A DNA stretch of 64,000 nucleotides. Source: Gilvimarinus sp. 2_MG-2023 (GTDB taxonomy: Bacteria > Pseudomonadota > Gammaproteobacteria > Pseudomonadales > Cellvibrionaceae). Shown in pieces: positions 46,125 through 55,712 of this stretch. Position numbers and translations under genes: made by a program. Location of the stretch: the NCBI RefSeq assembly GCF_030547685.1, contig NZ_JAUOQM010000005.1:15570-79569 (forward strand), written 5' to 3'. Below the pieces are notes generated by a model. It was not told the DNA's origin and did no database searches. It saw nothing but the letters and a program-made list of their open reading frames with translations. The stretch's first letter is position 1. Every line of letters begins with the position of its first letter.

Positions 46125-47600
46125 ATGAACTCACAAAAGTTAAATTTAGTCGATCTTACCAAGGCCAATATCAGGCTTTTACACCTTACGTGGTTTGCCT
46201 TTTTTCTCACCTTTGTCGTTTGGTTTTCCCATGCGCCGTTGAAACCATTGATAATGGAAGCCTTCGATATGAGCATAGCTCAATGGAAGGCATTATTGAT
46301 ACTCAATGTGGCGTTAACCATTCCCGCCCGGATAATTATCGGCATACTGGTCGATAAATTCGGCCCGCGTATTGTGTACACTCTATTGCTCGCGGCCGGT
46401 GGTCTTATGTGCCTGGCCTTCGCCAGTGCTCAAAGTTACGAACAATTGGCCCTGTTCCGTTTTTTGCTAGGCTTTGTCGGCGCCGGCTTTGTTATTGGCA
46501 TTCGACTGGTTGGGGAGTGGTTCCCTGCGCGCAATGTCGGCTTAGCCGAAGGCGTTTACGGTGGCTGGGGTAATTTCGGCTCCGCAGCAGCAGCTTTCAC
46601 ACTGCCTACGGTAGCGCTAATGTTTGGTGGCGAAGATGGCTGGCGCTATGCGATTGCCTGTACCGGCTTAATGGCATTGGCCTACTCAGTGGTCTTTTAT
46701 TTGCGAGCGCGCAACACCCCCAAAGGCTCAACCTACTTTAAGCCCAAGAAAACCGGCGGCCTGGAAGTTACCAGCAAACAAGACTTCTATTTTTATCTGG
46801 CCATGAACCTGCCGATGTATATTATCTTAGCCGTTCTGGCCTGGAAGTTGTCCCCCGCAGGGGTCGGCTTACTGAGTCAAACCATGACTTATGTTATGTA
46901 CTTATTATTAGCGGTGCTGTGCGGCTATCAGTTCAGCCAGATTTACAAGGTCAATAAAGAGTTGTTGCAAGGTGGCGCGGTAGCCGAGCACGACAAGTAC
47001 AAATTTAAGCAAGTGGCCATTTTAGACTGGGCTTATTTTGTGACTTTCGGCTCTGAGCTGGCGGTCGTATCAATGCTGCCCGCCTTTTTCTTAGAGACCT
47101 TTGAGGGTATGTCACTGGCAGCAGCAGGGGCCTTGGGCGCCGCTTACGCCTTTATGAACTTAGTGGCTCGCCCTGGTGGTGGCTACATCAGCGATAAATT
47201 TGGCCGTCGACTATCCATGTCGATTTTTATTATCGGCCTTACTATTGGTTACTTCACTTTGTCACAAGTCAGCGGTAGCTGGCCGATTCCCCTGGCGGTT
47301 GCAGCAGTCATGTTTTGCTCGTTCTTTGTACAAGCCGGTGAAGGCGCCGTATTTGCCATGGTACCACTGGTGAAGCGACGCATGACCGGGCAAATTGCCG
47401 GTATGGCTGGCGCATTTGGCAATGTGGGTGCCGTAACATTTTTAACGGTTTACAGCTTTGTCGATGCCAGTACCTTCTTTATGGTCATTGGCGGCTCGGC
47501 GCTGATTATTTTTCTGATCGTGCAGTTTTTAGAAGAGCCGGCCGGGCACATGCACGAAGTCAACGATGATGGTTCAATCACTCAGATCGAACTTACCTAA
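46125..47600 (+). CDS. NarK-type nitrate/nitrite MFS transporter
   Basis: A 491-residue, twelve-helix transporter from the ATG at 46125; a longer reading from 46014 adds a soluble leader not seen in the family. Marks include [19 protein letters not shown] in helix 1, [31 protein letters not shown] (in parts) with the nitrate-signature Gly-rich helix and Arg, and the second signature [15 protein letters not shown]. Typical of the NarK/NasA group. In Pseudomonas-like genomes it leads an assimilatory nitrate cluster; here only the phosphatase-kinase gene follows. Confidence 0.88.
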   Translation: MNSQKLNLVDLTKANIRLLHLTWFAFFLTFVVWFSHAPLKPLIMEAFDMSIAQWKALLILNVALTIPARIIIGILVDKFGPRIVYTLLLAAGGLMCLAFASAQSYEQLALFRFLLGFVGAGFVIGIRLVGEWFPARNVGLAEGVYGGWGNFGSAAAAFTLPTVALMFGGEDGWRYAIACTGLMALAYSVVFYLRARNTPKGSTYFKPKKTGGLEVTSKQDFYFYLAMNLPMYIILAVLAWKLSPAGVGLLSQTMTYVMYLLLAVLCGYQFSQIYKVNKELLQGGAVAEHDKYKFKQVAILDWAYFVTFGSELAVVSMLPAFFLETFEGMSLAAAGALGAAYAFMNLVARPGGGYISDKFGRRLSMSIFIIGLTIGYFTLSQVSGSWPIPLAVAAVMFCSFFVQAGEGAVFAMVPLVKRRMTGQIAGMAGAFGNVGAVTFLTVYSFVDASTFFMVIGGSALIIFLIVQFLEEPAGHMHEVNDDGSITQIELT

Positions 47601-47649
47601 TATTAAAAACCATAATGCCGGCGCGTTTGCGCTGGCTTGGGGACGCGCT

Positions 47650-49407
47650 ATGATGACAGGCAACGATAATTCTAATAGCGCGCCTATGGAACATTTACAG
47701 TCCTCTCTGGCAGTCAGCTTTGCTCAAATCAGTGCGGCTGGCCGCAAAGATGAAAATCAAGATACCGTCGGGGCTCGTTTCCCCGAGGGCGCCGCGTTAG
47801 CAACTAAAGGCATCGCTCTGGCCATTGCCGACGGGGTGAGCAGCTCCCAATCAGCCAAGCAAGCCAGTCAAACCGCGATCACAGGTTTTTTGGCCGACTA
47901 CTACGCCACCCCCGACACCTGGCGTACCGGACAGTCGGCCAATCGTGTGATTCAATCGCTCAATCGATACCTTTGGAGCCAAAGCCAGAACAGTGTTCGA
48001 CAAGAAGGCCATCTAACCACGCTGTCGCTGCTGATTATAAAAGGCGATAAGATGTTCACCTTTCACATCGGTGACAGCCGCATTTACCGATACCGCCACG
48101 GCAGCTTAGAGCAACTAACACGGGACCACAGTCAGCGTGTTGACCACAGCACTACTTACTTAACGCGCGCACTGGGAGCTGATTTATCCCTGGAAGTGGA
48201 TATGCAATCTCACGAGATTGAGCGCGGCGACATCTACCTGCTCAGTACCGATGGACTGCACGATGTCATCAGTGCGCGCGACTTGGCGCAGCATATCGAG
48301 CAGACACCTAACCTCGACACCCTTGTTCAAGCCCTGCACGACACAGCGTTTGCCAATGGTTCACAAGATAATATCAGTGTACAGGCAGCACGAATCGATG
48401 ACGTGGGCAGGCCCAGTGAAAGTGACGCTATTACTGTTTTATCGCGCCTGCCCTTCCCCCCGATACTGGACGTTGGCCAAAGTCTTGACGGCTTAACGGT
48501 GGAAAAAATTCTGCACGAATCTGAGCGCAGCCAGGTTTACTTAGTAAAGCGGGCCGATGGCACTTTATTAGTAATGAAAACCCCGTCTCCCAATTATCAA
48601 GACGATGCCGCGTTTATTGAGCGCTTTGTGCGCGAGTCCTGGATTGGCTCACGACTCAACAACCGCCAAGTAGTGCGAGTAGTCGAGCCCAGCCAAACAC
48701 GCACCTGCCTGTATTATTTAACCGAATATATTCCCGGCCCCACCCTCGGGGAGCTGATTCACCAGCGGGCGCCTTTCGCCGTGGCCGATGCCATTGAGCT
48801 TGCCGAACAACTGGTTACCGGCGTGCGTGCCCTGCACCGTAAAGACACCCTGCATCAAGATTTAAAACCCGACAATATTGTTATGGGACGCTGGGGAGCC
48901 TGCTTGATTGATTTTGGTTCTTGCTGGGTTGCCGGCATTGAAGAGATGGCCTCACCCATTGCCGCCGACAAGGTGCTGGGGACACTGGATTATTCCGCGC
49001 CCGAGTACCGTTACGGTGGCCTCACCGGCCCGCGCTCGGATCAGTTCTCTCTCGCTGTTTTAGTCTATGAAATGCTAACCGGAAAACACCCTTATGGTGA
49101 CGCCTACGGCAAAGCCATGTCGTTAGTACAATTTCAAAAGCTTACTTACCGGTCCGCCCTACAATTTAACCCCCTTGTTCCTGTCTGGCTAGACCGAGCT
49201 TTGGAAAAATCTCTTTATATACAACCCGCGCAGCGCTACGAAGCACTTTCTGAATGGTTGCGTGATATCAAACGCCCCAACCCTAACTGGCTGACCGCCA
49301 AGCACAAGCCCTTAATTGAAAGACACCCGGAGCGTGTTTGGAAAGTCGCGGCATTAGCGGGCTGGGCAATGGCGATTGCAGCATTAGTTTTTATTGCAAC
49401 AAAATAA
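47650..49407 (+). CDS. PP2C phosphatase / Ser-Thr kinase fusion, membrane anchored
   Basis: A 585-residue bifunctional signalling protein from the ATG at 47650 (GGGGAC upstream); an in-frame ATG at 47566 overlaps narK. Residues about 20-240 are a PP2C domain (GRKDENQDT, IADGVSS, FHIGDSRIYR, STDGLHDV, GSQDNISVQ). Residues about 265-530 are a Hanks-type kinase with VMKTPSPN Lys, LHQDLKPDNIVMG and LIDFGS, followed by ALDxPEY-like SAPEYRYGG. A C-terminal helix (about 563-583) anchors it. The catalytic loop is HQD rather than HRD, a non-RD kinase. Such fusions accompany nitrate transporters in several gammaproteobacteria. Confidence 0.87.
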   Translation: MMTGNDNSNSAPMEHLQSSLAVSFAQISAAGRKDENQDTVGARFPEGAALATKGIALAIADGVSSSQSAKQASQTAITGFLADYYATPDTWRTGQSANRVIQSLNRYLWSQSQNSVRQEGHLTTLSLLIIKGDKMFTFHIGDSRIYRYRHGSLEQLTRDHSQRVDHSTTYLTRALGADLSLEVDMQSHEIERGDIYLLSTDGLHDVISARDLAQHIEQTPNLDTLVQALHDTAFANGSQDNISVQAARIDDVGRPSESDAITVLSRLPFPPILDVGQSLDGLTVEKILHESERSQVYLVKRADGTLLVMKTPSPNYQDDAAFIERFVRESWIGSRLNNRQVVRVVEPSQTRTCLYYLTEYIPGPTLGELIHQRAPFAVADAIELAEQLVTGVRALHRKDTLHQDLKPDNIVMGRWGACLIDFGSCWVAGIEEMASPIAADKVLGTLDYSAPEYRYGGLTGPRSDQFSLAVLVYEMLTGKHPYGDAYGKAMSLVQFQKLTYRSALQFNPLVPVWLDRALEKSLYIQPAQRYEALSEWLRDIKRPNPNWLTAKHKPLIERHPERVWKVAALAGWAMAIAALVFIATK

Positions 49408-49648
49408 GATATTGACCTGCGGTAAGTATTAGATCTTTTTGCAACTGCCGAGCATAATTAGTTACATTTTTCGGGGTTAACGCTACCCATAATTTGACAA
49501 TGCTTATAATTTGACCTGGCTCGCTAACAACTTGCCACACAGATGAATCAATGTCATTATTTTCATAATAATCAGGAAAATCGGTAGCAGAAGCTTGCTA
49601 GAACTTACACAGTCGACAACTCTAGAATAATTAAAATAAGGAATGATT

Positions 49649-50101
49649 ATGTACATCTGGAAAACTGCCGCTCTCTCTAAAGACATTAAAAACCATAATG
49701 TCAATCAAAACGAATGGCGTAAATACTACTTAGCAGCTTCAATATTTGTGACAATTGCCATTTATCTCACTGCATTGACACCTCACGCTAGCCTAATGGC
49801 GGTTTTGATTGAAGCGATTGTAATGATCGGAATTCTTATTTTTGGGGTAAGTTTTACTTACCATTCTAATAAAGGTGACGATGGTACTGATTATATAGCA
49901 AGAATGACGGCCCTAGCACTTCCTATCTCGGTCAAAGCATTTGTCATCTCTTTAGCCTTTGGCGTCATCATTGGAGTATTGAGCCAAGCTCTATCAATCT
50001 CTGCAAGCTCCTTTGACTGGCTGATGCTTGTCTTTGGGTCAATAATACAGGTTTGTATTTTTTGGCGCCTTAACGAACACATAAAATTTATTAATGCGTA
50101 G
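49649..50101 (+). CDS. Small membrane protein of unknown function
   Basis: About 150 residues with four hydrophobic helices (near 30-48, 55-80, 95-118, 125-142) and an N-terminal KNHNVNQNEWRKYY segment. AAGGA precedes the ATG at 49649, and another ATG stands two codons earlier. It overlaps the following lipoprotein gene by 8 bp, so both are cotranslated. Not recognised. The pair lies in an AT-rich patch. Confidence 0.65.
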   Translation: MYIWKTAALSKDIKNHNVNQNEWRKYYLAASIFVTIAIYLTALTPHASLMAVLIEAIVMIGILIFGVSFTYHSNKGDDGTDYIARMTALALPISVKAFVISLAFGVIIGVLSQALSISASSFDWLMLVFGSIIQVCIFWRLNEHIKFINA

Positions 50102-50426
50102 CAGACACGTTAGATTTCTAACACTTTGGGTATTGCTCGCGCCGGTACTCAGCGCATGCGATAAAGACACCACCTTATACACCTCTGGCGATAAGCCAGA
50201 GCTGGTAATGATTGCCATCAATAATAGCGACGAAGTATTTACTTCAATACACAAGGAATCATTGAGTATCGAGGCGTTGTCTACCGAGATAGCGCGATTA
50301 TTAAACAACGACACTGATTACAGATTTGTGATTCAGACAGATAAAGGCGGCTCGGCTTATAAAGACAGCGTTATACAATCTTTAACAAACAGCGGCGTTA
50401 AAATAGACTATATCGCCGCCCCATAA
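50094..50426 (+). CDS. Lipoprotein with ExbD/TolR-like periplasmic domain
   Basis: A 110-residue protein with lipoprotein signal WVLLAPVLSAC. The mature part reads ELVMIAINNSDEVF, then EIARLLNNDTDYRFVIQTDKGGSAYKDSVIQSLTNSGV in parts, which matches the shape of the ExbD/TolR C-terminal domain (strand, helix, RADK-like QTDK strand, helix, NAGV-like end). A lipid anchor in place of the ExbD membrane helix would be unusual. The gene upstream is a small membrane protein, perhaps its partner. Similarity judged by eye. Confidence 0.55.
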   Translation: MRSRHVRFLTLWVLLAPVLSACDKDTTLYTSGDKPELVMIAINNSDEVFTSIHKESLSIEALSTEIARLLNNDTDYRFVIQTDKGGSAYKDSVIQSLTNSGVKIDYIAAP

Positions 50427-50443
50427 AACCGCCTTTAACCTGA

Positions 50444-51424
50444 TTATTCTTTCACGATTACGGTATAGCTTTTTTCAAAATCCTCAGGTTTAACAAAATA
50501 GCCGCCCTGTACCACAACACCACTACCTTCTTGCCATTTCACTTCAGAGCCATCAATTGTAGATTCAGGCAGAGTAAACCCTTCAAATCCTTCGTTAATT
50601 TTGAAAACCTCTTCGCCAATATAATTAAGACTTGCAGGCAATTCCACCTGAGTTAAGCGATTGGCGAGAAAGGATTTATAGCCAATAGACTCTAACCCCT
50701 CCGGCAATTCGATACTGGTTAAGCGATTATCGCGAAAAGCACTATCCTCAATAACTTTAAGGCCGGCCGGCAAGTCTACGTGGGTGAGAAAGTTCACATT
50801 AAACGCACTGTGCTCAATGGTTGTCAGCCCAGCGGGAAAATTAACCTGGATAATACGGTTATTCTGAAAAGAAAACTCGCCAATAGAAGTCGCCCCCGCC
50901 GGTAGATCAACGACAATCAAACTGTTGTCGCGAAAAGCACTATCGCCTACAGCGGTTAGTCCATCCGGCCAAGTCACTTCAACAACACTATTCGTGGCAA
51001 AAGCCCAATCAGCAATACGGGTAATTCCCGCGGGAAAATCCACATGGGTTATGCCGTTAAACTCAAATGCTCCCTCTCCGATAGTGGTAAGACTATCGGG
51101 CAAATCCACCTCGGTTAAACGATTATTCTGAAAGGCAAAGTTGCCAATAGAGGTTAACTCTGCAGGGAGCTTCACACTGGCTAAACCTTTAGCTTGAAAA
51201 ACTCTATCGCCAATCCCAGTGATTTTCTGGTCATCCAGTGTACCGGCAATAACAATATTTGGCCGATAATTTTCACCGGCTTGATCGGTCAACGTAGAGG
51301 CGGTAATAACACCACGGACAACCGTCACGTCAGCATCGGTGAGGCTATAATGTTTTTGTTCTTTAGCATCAACGGCAAGCGAAACAAATATCACCGCACT
51401 CAACAGTACTTTAAAAATTTTCAT
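50444..51424 (-). CDS. BspA-type leucine-rich repeat protein
   Basis: A 326-residue secreted protein (signal MKIFKVLLSAVIFVSLAVDA). About ten 23-residue repeats of the LRR_5/BspA form, for example LTEVDLPDSLTTIGEGAFEFN and VVDLPAGATSIGEFSFQNN, run from about 70 to 290 with little variation. The C-terminal end has no anchor. BspA-like proteins bind surfaces or host proteins; here the role is unknown. Its start is 10 bp of minus-strand sequence away from nothing regulatory that I can identify. Confidence 0.82.
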   Translation of the reverse strand: MKIFKVLLSAVIFVSLAVDAKEQKHYSLTDADVTVVRGVITASTLTDQAGENYRPNIVIAGTLDDQKITGIGDRVFQAKGLASVKLPAELTSIGNFAFQNNRLTEVDLPDSLTTIGEGAFEFNGITHVDFPAGITRIADWAFATNSVVEVTWPDGLTAVGDSAFRDNSLIVVDLPAGATSIGEFSFQNNRIIQVNFPAGLTTIEHSAFNVNFLTHVDLPAGLKVIEDSAFRDNRLTSIELPEGLESIGYKSFLANRLTQVELPASLNYIGEEVFKINEGFEGFTLPESTIDGSEVKWQEGSGVVVQGGYFVKPEDFEKSYTVIVKE

Positions 51425-51498
51425 ACTCTATAGTTCCCGAACACATTGTGAGTAATAGCAGACAGCTTTGGAGCCAAATTTATAATAAGTGGCTCAAA

Positions 51499-51531
51499 GA
51501 CACTATGCCGTACTGGATACGGCATAGTGTC
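51499..51531 (-). terminator. Terminator-like hairpin after the TonB receptor gene
   Basis: A perfect 14-bp stem, GACACTATGCCGTA and TACGGCATAGTGTC with loop CTGGA, 82 bp after the receptor stop; the T-run on the minus strand is short (TTTGAG). Confidence 0.6.
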
Positions 51532-51612
51532 CACGAACATTCAATAAGATTTGTACACAACCTAAGCGTCTGCATTGATCATTTAAAACATTAACGCAGT
51601 AACACTAAAGGC

Positions 51613-54594
51613 CTACCAACGATAACTAGCACCAACGGTCACACGACGATCAGTAAGACCTTGGAAGCACAACAATGCGCCTTCATTAACACAAGACTGC
51701 TCCACTTTAGACTCCGTTAAATTGACCGCTTCAATACCTATATTGAGCTGGTCAGTTACATCGTAACTCACGCTAGCATTAAGCTGACCGCGGTCTTCTT
51801 GTACTACCGGAAAGCCCCACGGGTAGTTAAAGGTGCTACCGAAGTCCTCTGAGCGATATGCTTCACGCCAGGTATAACGCATACGAGCCGACAGCCCGTA
51901 TTTTTCATAGTAGAGCGTAAAGTTATAGGCATTCTCAGACAGGTCTATCAATTGCTGTTTTGCGGAAACGTCTATATCATCGTTGCCCGTTGATGCTGCA
52001 AAGATTGCGCTGGCACGGCTTGTCGCTGTATCAACAGCCTCGCCGCCAGAAAATTCCTGAAAGGTGTAGTTTGCCAATATACCGAACCCTGACGCCCAAC
52101 CAAGCTGATCCTCAAATCCTGCCAGGTCGTACTGTATTGCCAACTCAACCCCTTCCTGAGTTGTCTCACCAGTGTCGTTGATAGTAGTGGCCCATGGCAC
52201 ACATACACCGACACCTACAGGGCCAAATACGTTGATATCCGCGATAGGATTCCAGATCCCCCCCTCTTCACACTCAGGCCCGACAATATCCCGGTAACCA
52301 GTTTCTGGATCTTCGTAGGGGTTATTTTGCTGACCTACATGCAAATCTTTACGGGTTTTATGGAAGTAGCCGATGCTTAATACACTTGCTTCAGCAAAGT
52401 ACCATTCAGCAGAAATATCGAACGAGGTAACCTCTTCTGGAGTCAGCCCCGGATTTCCCACCGCCACAGAAGTGTTAGGGCTCAGCGGGTAAGTCACTGA
52501 AGTTGAGAGGTCGTTAAAGTCCGGACGACGGATGTCTTTACCCCAACCCGCCCGCAGCACGATTTCATCAGTCAGGTCAGCCACAATGTTAAGTCTGGGC
52601 AGCAAGAAGTCGTAATCGCGAACAGTCGTAACGAGTGAAACCGTCGGATTTCCATCACCATCGGTTGTGGTCGAGTTTCCGGTTGAGGCAACTTCCGTTT
52701 CCAGATAACGCAGACCGATATTACCGCGAATATAGTTAGTAGAAAAATTGGCCTGTGCGTAAAGTGCGTTGGTAGTTTCTTCGATATCAAAGAAGGCATC
52801 GACTTCCGAGGTTGGTGCGGTAACTGGTATTGAGCCGCCATGAGCGGTTACGGCATCATTGAGCAAACTCAACACGTTATCCTGATCGGCAGCGATCATA
52901 TCTGGGTTGATCATAAGGAAGTCTTGTACAAACAAATCCCGCCCGTCAGCATCGCCAAAGTTATCAGGGCCGGCGGTAAGCAACTCAGCGAAAAGATCGC
53001 CTGTTGGGCTGTCGTCGTAGTTGCGCAAGCTGACGTTAGCACGGATCTGATCCGTCATACTGGTGGCTTTACTGTAGCGATAGCCAAAATCCAGCGTGGT
53101 GAATACAGACCAGTCAAGATTGTATTCGAAATCGGTACGGAACGCATCTTCTGTGTTTTCGGTGAGATCCCGCGCGGTGTCTACCGAACGCAGCATATAG
53201 TTAGCCGGGTTCATCATATCTTCAGCGCTGGGAGCATTAGCCTCATCGAATGCAATGTCAAAAGCCAAGGATCCACCTGTTAAATCATACACAAACGGAG
53301 TTCCGTTTTCATTGGATGAATTAACCGCTGCATTAGGATTTATGAAGTTAAGCGTTGTGTTAATTTGAGGTTTGGTCGACTCCGATCTCGAGGATGACAA
53401 CTCTACGGTGGTCTTTAAGTTTTCACCACTCCAATCACCGCCGAGCCTAAAAATTTCACTCTTAGTAACACGCGAGATGGTATCTCCGGCAAAACGTAAG
53501 TTCGGATCGGCCCCTCCGTCTTCAACAGGAATAACACCCTTGATTGCCGCCTGAATACTGCCAAGGTCTTGACCACCTAAAGAGCCAAAGTCTACAGTTT
53601 CGAATTCACTAGGCACCGACACGCCAATCAGATCACTGACGCCCGACGCTTGCACGGCGACACTTTCTGAGTATCGCTCTTGATCATTGACGATACTGTC
53701 AAAATACAAACGCATATCATCATTGGGTTCCCACTCAAGTGAGCCGGAAAAATTTACGGTTTCATATTCGAAATTATCGTAATCTTGATTTAAGAATTGT
53801 ATGCCAAGAAAATCGAAATCTTGCGCATTGGCGGTGCCGCCATCGGAGGTGACAACATGATCCCGGTCTACGCGCGGTCGGAATGCAGTAACATCTTGCT
53901 CAGCATAGCTACCACTAATCACAACACCAAAGTTACCAGCACTTGTCTCCCAGTTGTCGCCATAGGTACCAGAGAAACGTGGCGTCATCCCATCATCAGA
54001 GAGGCTGCTTGACTCCCCTTGAATTCTAACCGCCGCCAGAGTTTCATTTAGCTCAAGCGGGCGAATGGTTCTTAAATTTATAGTGCCACCAACAGAGCCT
54101 TCAATCGTTTTTGCATCGGGCGCTTTTGTGACCTCAACCGCTGAAATAATACTGGCTGACACATCATCAAAACTGATGCCGCTTCGCCCGGCCCCCGAGC
54201 CCACAGTCGATACGCCGTTAATCTCGGTTCGGTTAGCATTGGTGCCACGTATTTGAACACCGGTACCCACACCGGCGGTTCGGGTAATCTGGATACCGGA
54301 AACATTTTCCAGCACCTCGGCTAAATTCTGATCGGGTAATTTACCGATATCAACCGCTTGAATCACCTCAACTAAATTATTCGACTCGCGCTTTTCGGCG
54401 AGCGCATTGGTTAACGAGCTTCGCATCCCGGTAACCACAACCTCTTCAATCTTACCGTCTGCTTGCGAGCTTTGGCTCTCTTGAGCGATTGCAGTTGGCG
54501 CTGTTAAAACAGCAACTAAAGCCGTACTACAAATCAAGGTTTGGGATCTATGGCTTTGCAGTACCTTATTGATTTTATTTAATTTAATTTTCAT
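51613..54594 (-). CDS. Large TonB-dependent receptor (oligosaccharide type)
   Basis: A 993-residue receptor. Signal peptide (ICSTALVAVLTAPTAIA), a TonB box near IEEVVVTGMRSSL, a plug domain with VSGIQITRTAGVGTGVQIRGTNANRTEINGV-type segments (in parts: GVQIRG, SIISAVEVTKAPDAK, EGSVGGTINLRT), then a barrel ending RRVTVGASYRW. The opening RSSLTNALAEKRESNNLVEVI and GTINLRT place it in the TonB-Xanth-Caul group that imports glycans in Xanthomonas, Caulobacter and Saccharophagus. It carries the same operator array as manD (54668-54705), linking it to uronate use. Alone, with no SusD-like partner. Confidence 0.9.
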   Translation of the reverse strand: MKIKLNKINKVLQSHRSQTLICSTALVAVLTAPTAIAQESQSSQADGKIEEVVVTGMRSSLTNALAEKRESNNLVEVIQAVDIGKLPDQNLAEVLENVSGIQITRTAGVGTGVQIRGTNANRTEINGVSTVGSGAGRSGISFDDVSASIISAVEVTKAPDAKTIEGSVGGTINLRTIRPLELNETLAAVRIQGESSSLSDDGMTPRFSGTYGDNWETSAGNFGVVISGSYAEQDVTAFRPRVDRDHVVTSDGGTANAQDFDFLGIQFLNQDYDNFEYETVNFSGSLEWEPNDDMRLYFDSIVNDQERYSESVAVQASGVSDLIGVSVPSEFETVDFGSLGGQDLGSIQAAIKGVIPVEDGGADPNLRFAGDTISRVTKSEIFRLGGDWSGENLKTTVELSSSRSESTKPQINTTLNFINPNAAVNSSNENGTPFVYDLTGGSLAFDIAFDEANAPSAEDMMNPANYMLRSVDTARDLTENTEDAFRTDFEYNLDWSVFTTLDFGYRYSKATSMTDQIRANVSLRNYDDSPTGDLFAELLTAGPDNFGDADGRDLFVQDFLMINPDMIAADQDNVLSLLNDAVTAHGGSIPVTAPTSEVDAFFDIEETTNALYAQANFSTNYIRGNIGLRYLETEVASTGNSTTTDGDGNPTVSLVTTVRDYDFLLPRLNIVADLTDEIVLRAGWGKDIRRPDFNDLSTSVTYPLSPNTSVAVGNPGLTPEEVTSFDISAEWYFAEASVLSIGYFHKTRKDLHVGQQNNPYEDPETGYRDIVGPECEEGGIWNPIADINVFGPVGVGVCVPWATTINDTGETTQEGVELAIQYDLAGFEDQLGWASGFGILANYTFQEFSGGEAVDTATSRASAIFAASTGNDDIDVSAKQQLIDLSENAYNFTLYYEKYGLSARMRYTWREAYRSEDFGSTFNYPWGFPVVQEDRGQLNASVSYDVTDQLNIGIEAVNLTESKVEQSCVNEGALLCFQGLTDRRVTVGASYRW

Positions 54595-54667
54595 AAACTC
54601 CCCTTTTACGGCGTGGTGCCGTATTGGTTTTTATATAAATAATTGGCTTTCATCCATGGCAACCCTA

Positions 54668-54705
54668 TAAACCGATTTACTAAAACGTTCTACTAAATCG
54701 ATTTA
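54668..54705. promoter_or_regulatory. Triple LacI-type operator upstream of the TonB receptor
   Basis: Three CG-centred 12-bp elements, TAAACCGATTTA (54668-54679), TAAAACGTTCTA (54681-54692) and TAAATCGATTTA (54694-54705), follow each other with 1 bp between them, a strict 13-bp period. The last two match the manD array. They start 73 bp before the receptor ATG. Confidence 0.75.
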
Positions 54706-55112
54706 TCAGACAAATTAACAGCTTGGGAGTTAAAGTCAAGGCCATTTTTCAGCCAAATAATTGTATATATAAATCGACAAAGGAAGATCAATAGGCATGA
54801 AGAACATGCTTGAACACCCACAAAGAAGGCCACCGAGGAAGATATGGAGCGCTCAAACCACTGACATTTCAGTCCTTATTCAGGGCCACGACGGCTCAGG
54901 CCAAAACGAATCGGGAGATAAAATGGAAGCTCCAGCAGGAGTAAACAGGATGGTCGAACAATACTTGGACGACTGGTGAAAACGTATTAAAAGCTGGGAA
55001 TCGAGGCTTTCACCACTATTATAGGGCGGCTCAAAATATCTAGGTTATGGAACTGAAGACAAACACCTAAAAGATAAATACCTTCGTTTTTACCCTTATC
55101 AACGTACGCCTT
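54706..55112. other. Spacer with a doubtful 60-residue frame
   Basis: Low-GC sequence. A plus-strand frame at 54797-54979 has AAGGAAGA before its ATG and starts with HPQRRPPRKIWS, faintly like the basic start of transposase orfA proteins, but it has no clear family and is not called as a gene. Confidence 0.35.
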
Positions 55113-55712
55113 TTAGGCTTTTTGTACGATAATGTATGCATGAAATTCTGGGTGTTGATCAAATTCAAGATGCTTGCATATGCACCCAAGCTCCATTAAT
55201 ACAGATAAGAAGCCGCTCGTGCCCAAGGTTGAATAGTAGACCTCCGGGCCCATAAAACTGTCCGTGTGATCATCAGGCTCGTCCGTTCCTCCGAAAGAGA
55301 AGATAAACACCCCGCCTTTGTTTAAACTCTCGACGATTTTGGTAAGAACACGTCTCTGCTCATTCAATGGAATATGCCAAAGACTATCCCACGCTGTAAT
55401 AAAATCGTATTTTCGAGGTATAGCCCACGTACAAATATCTTTATGGTAAAAGGTAAGTTCTGGATGCTTCTTTTGGGCCAGAGAAATTTTCTTTGCAGAT
55501 ATATCCACCCCTTCTGGGGTAAAGCCTTCAGCCAATAACAAATCGATAAATCTGCCCGTACAGCCACACCCAATATCCAACGCCGTACCGGTGGTTTTAA
55601 CAAAAGAAACAGCCTTCTTGTGAGGTTCTATACCATTTAAAAGATTAAACTTCTCACTCTGCCATAAGTGCGTGATTTGATCGTAGGCCTTGCCAATATC
55701 AACCGGATTCAT
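55113..55712 (-). CDS. Class I SAM-dependent methyltransferase
   Basis: A 199-residue enzyme with the SAM-binding motif ALDIGCGCTGRFIDLL (about 42-57), GVDISAKKI (acidic strand 2), DFITAWDSLWHIP (motif IV) and GGVFIFSFGGTDEPDDHTD. Small-molecule methyltransferase by look; substrate unknown. Lower GC than neighbours and next to repeat remnants, so it may be an acquired gene. Confidence 0.8.
   Translation of the reverse strand: MNPVDIGKAYDQITHLWQSEKFNLLNGIEPHKKAVSFVKTTGTALDIGCGCTGRFIDLLLAEGFTPEGVDISAKKISLAQKKHPELTFYHKDICTWAIPRKYDFITAWDSLWHIPLNEQRRVLTKIVESLNKGGVFIFSFGGTDEPDDHTDSFMGPEVYYSTLGTSGFLSVLMELGCICKHLEFDQHPEFHAYIIVQKA

Noticed and set aside
54797-54979. 60-residue plus-strand frame with a fair ribosome site
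   Set aside because: The product has no recognisable domain; the likeness to a transposase orfA start is too weak to call a gene or pseudogene.
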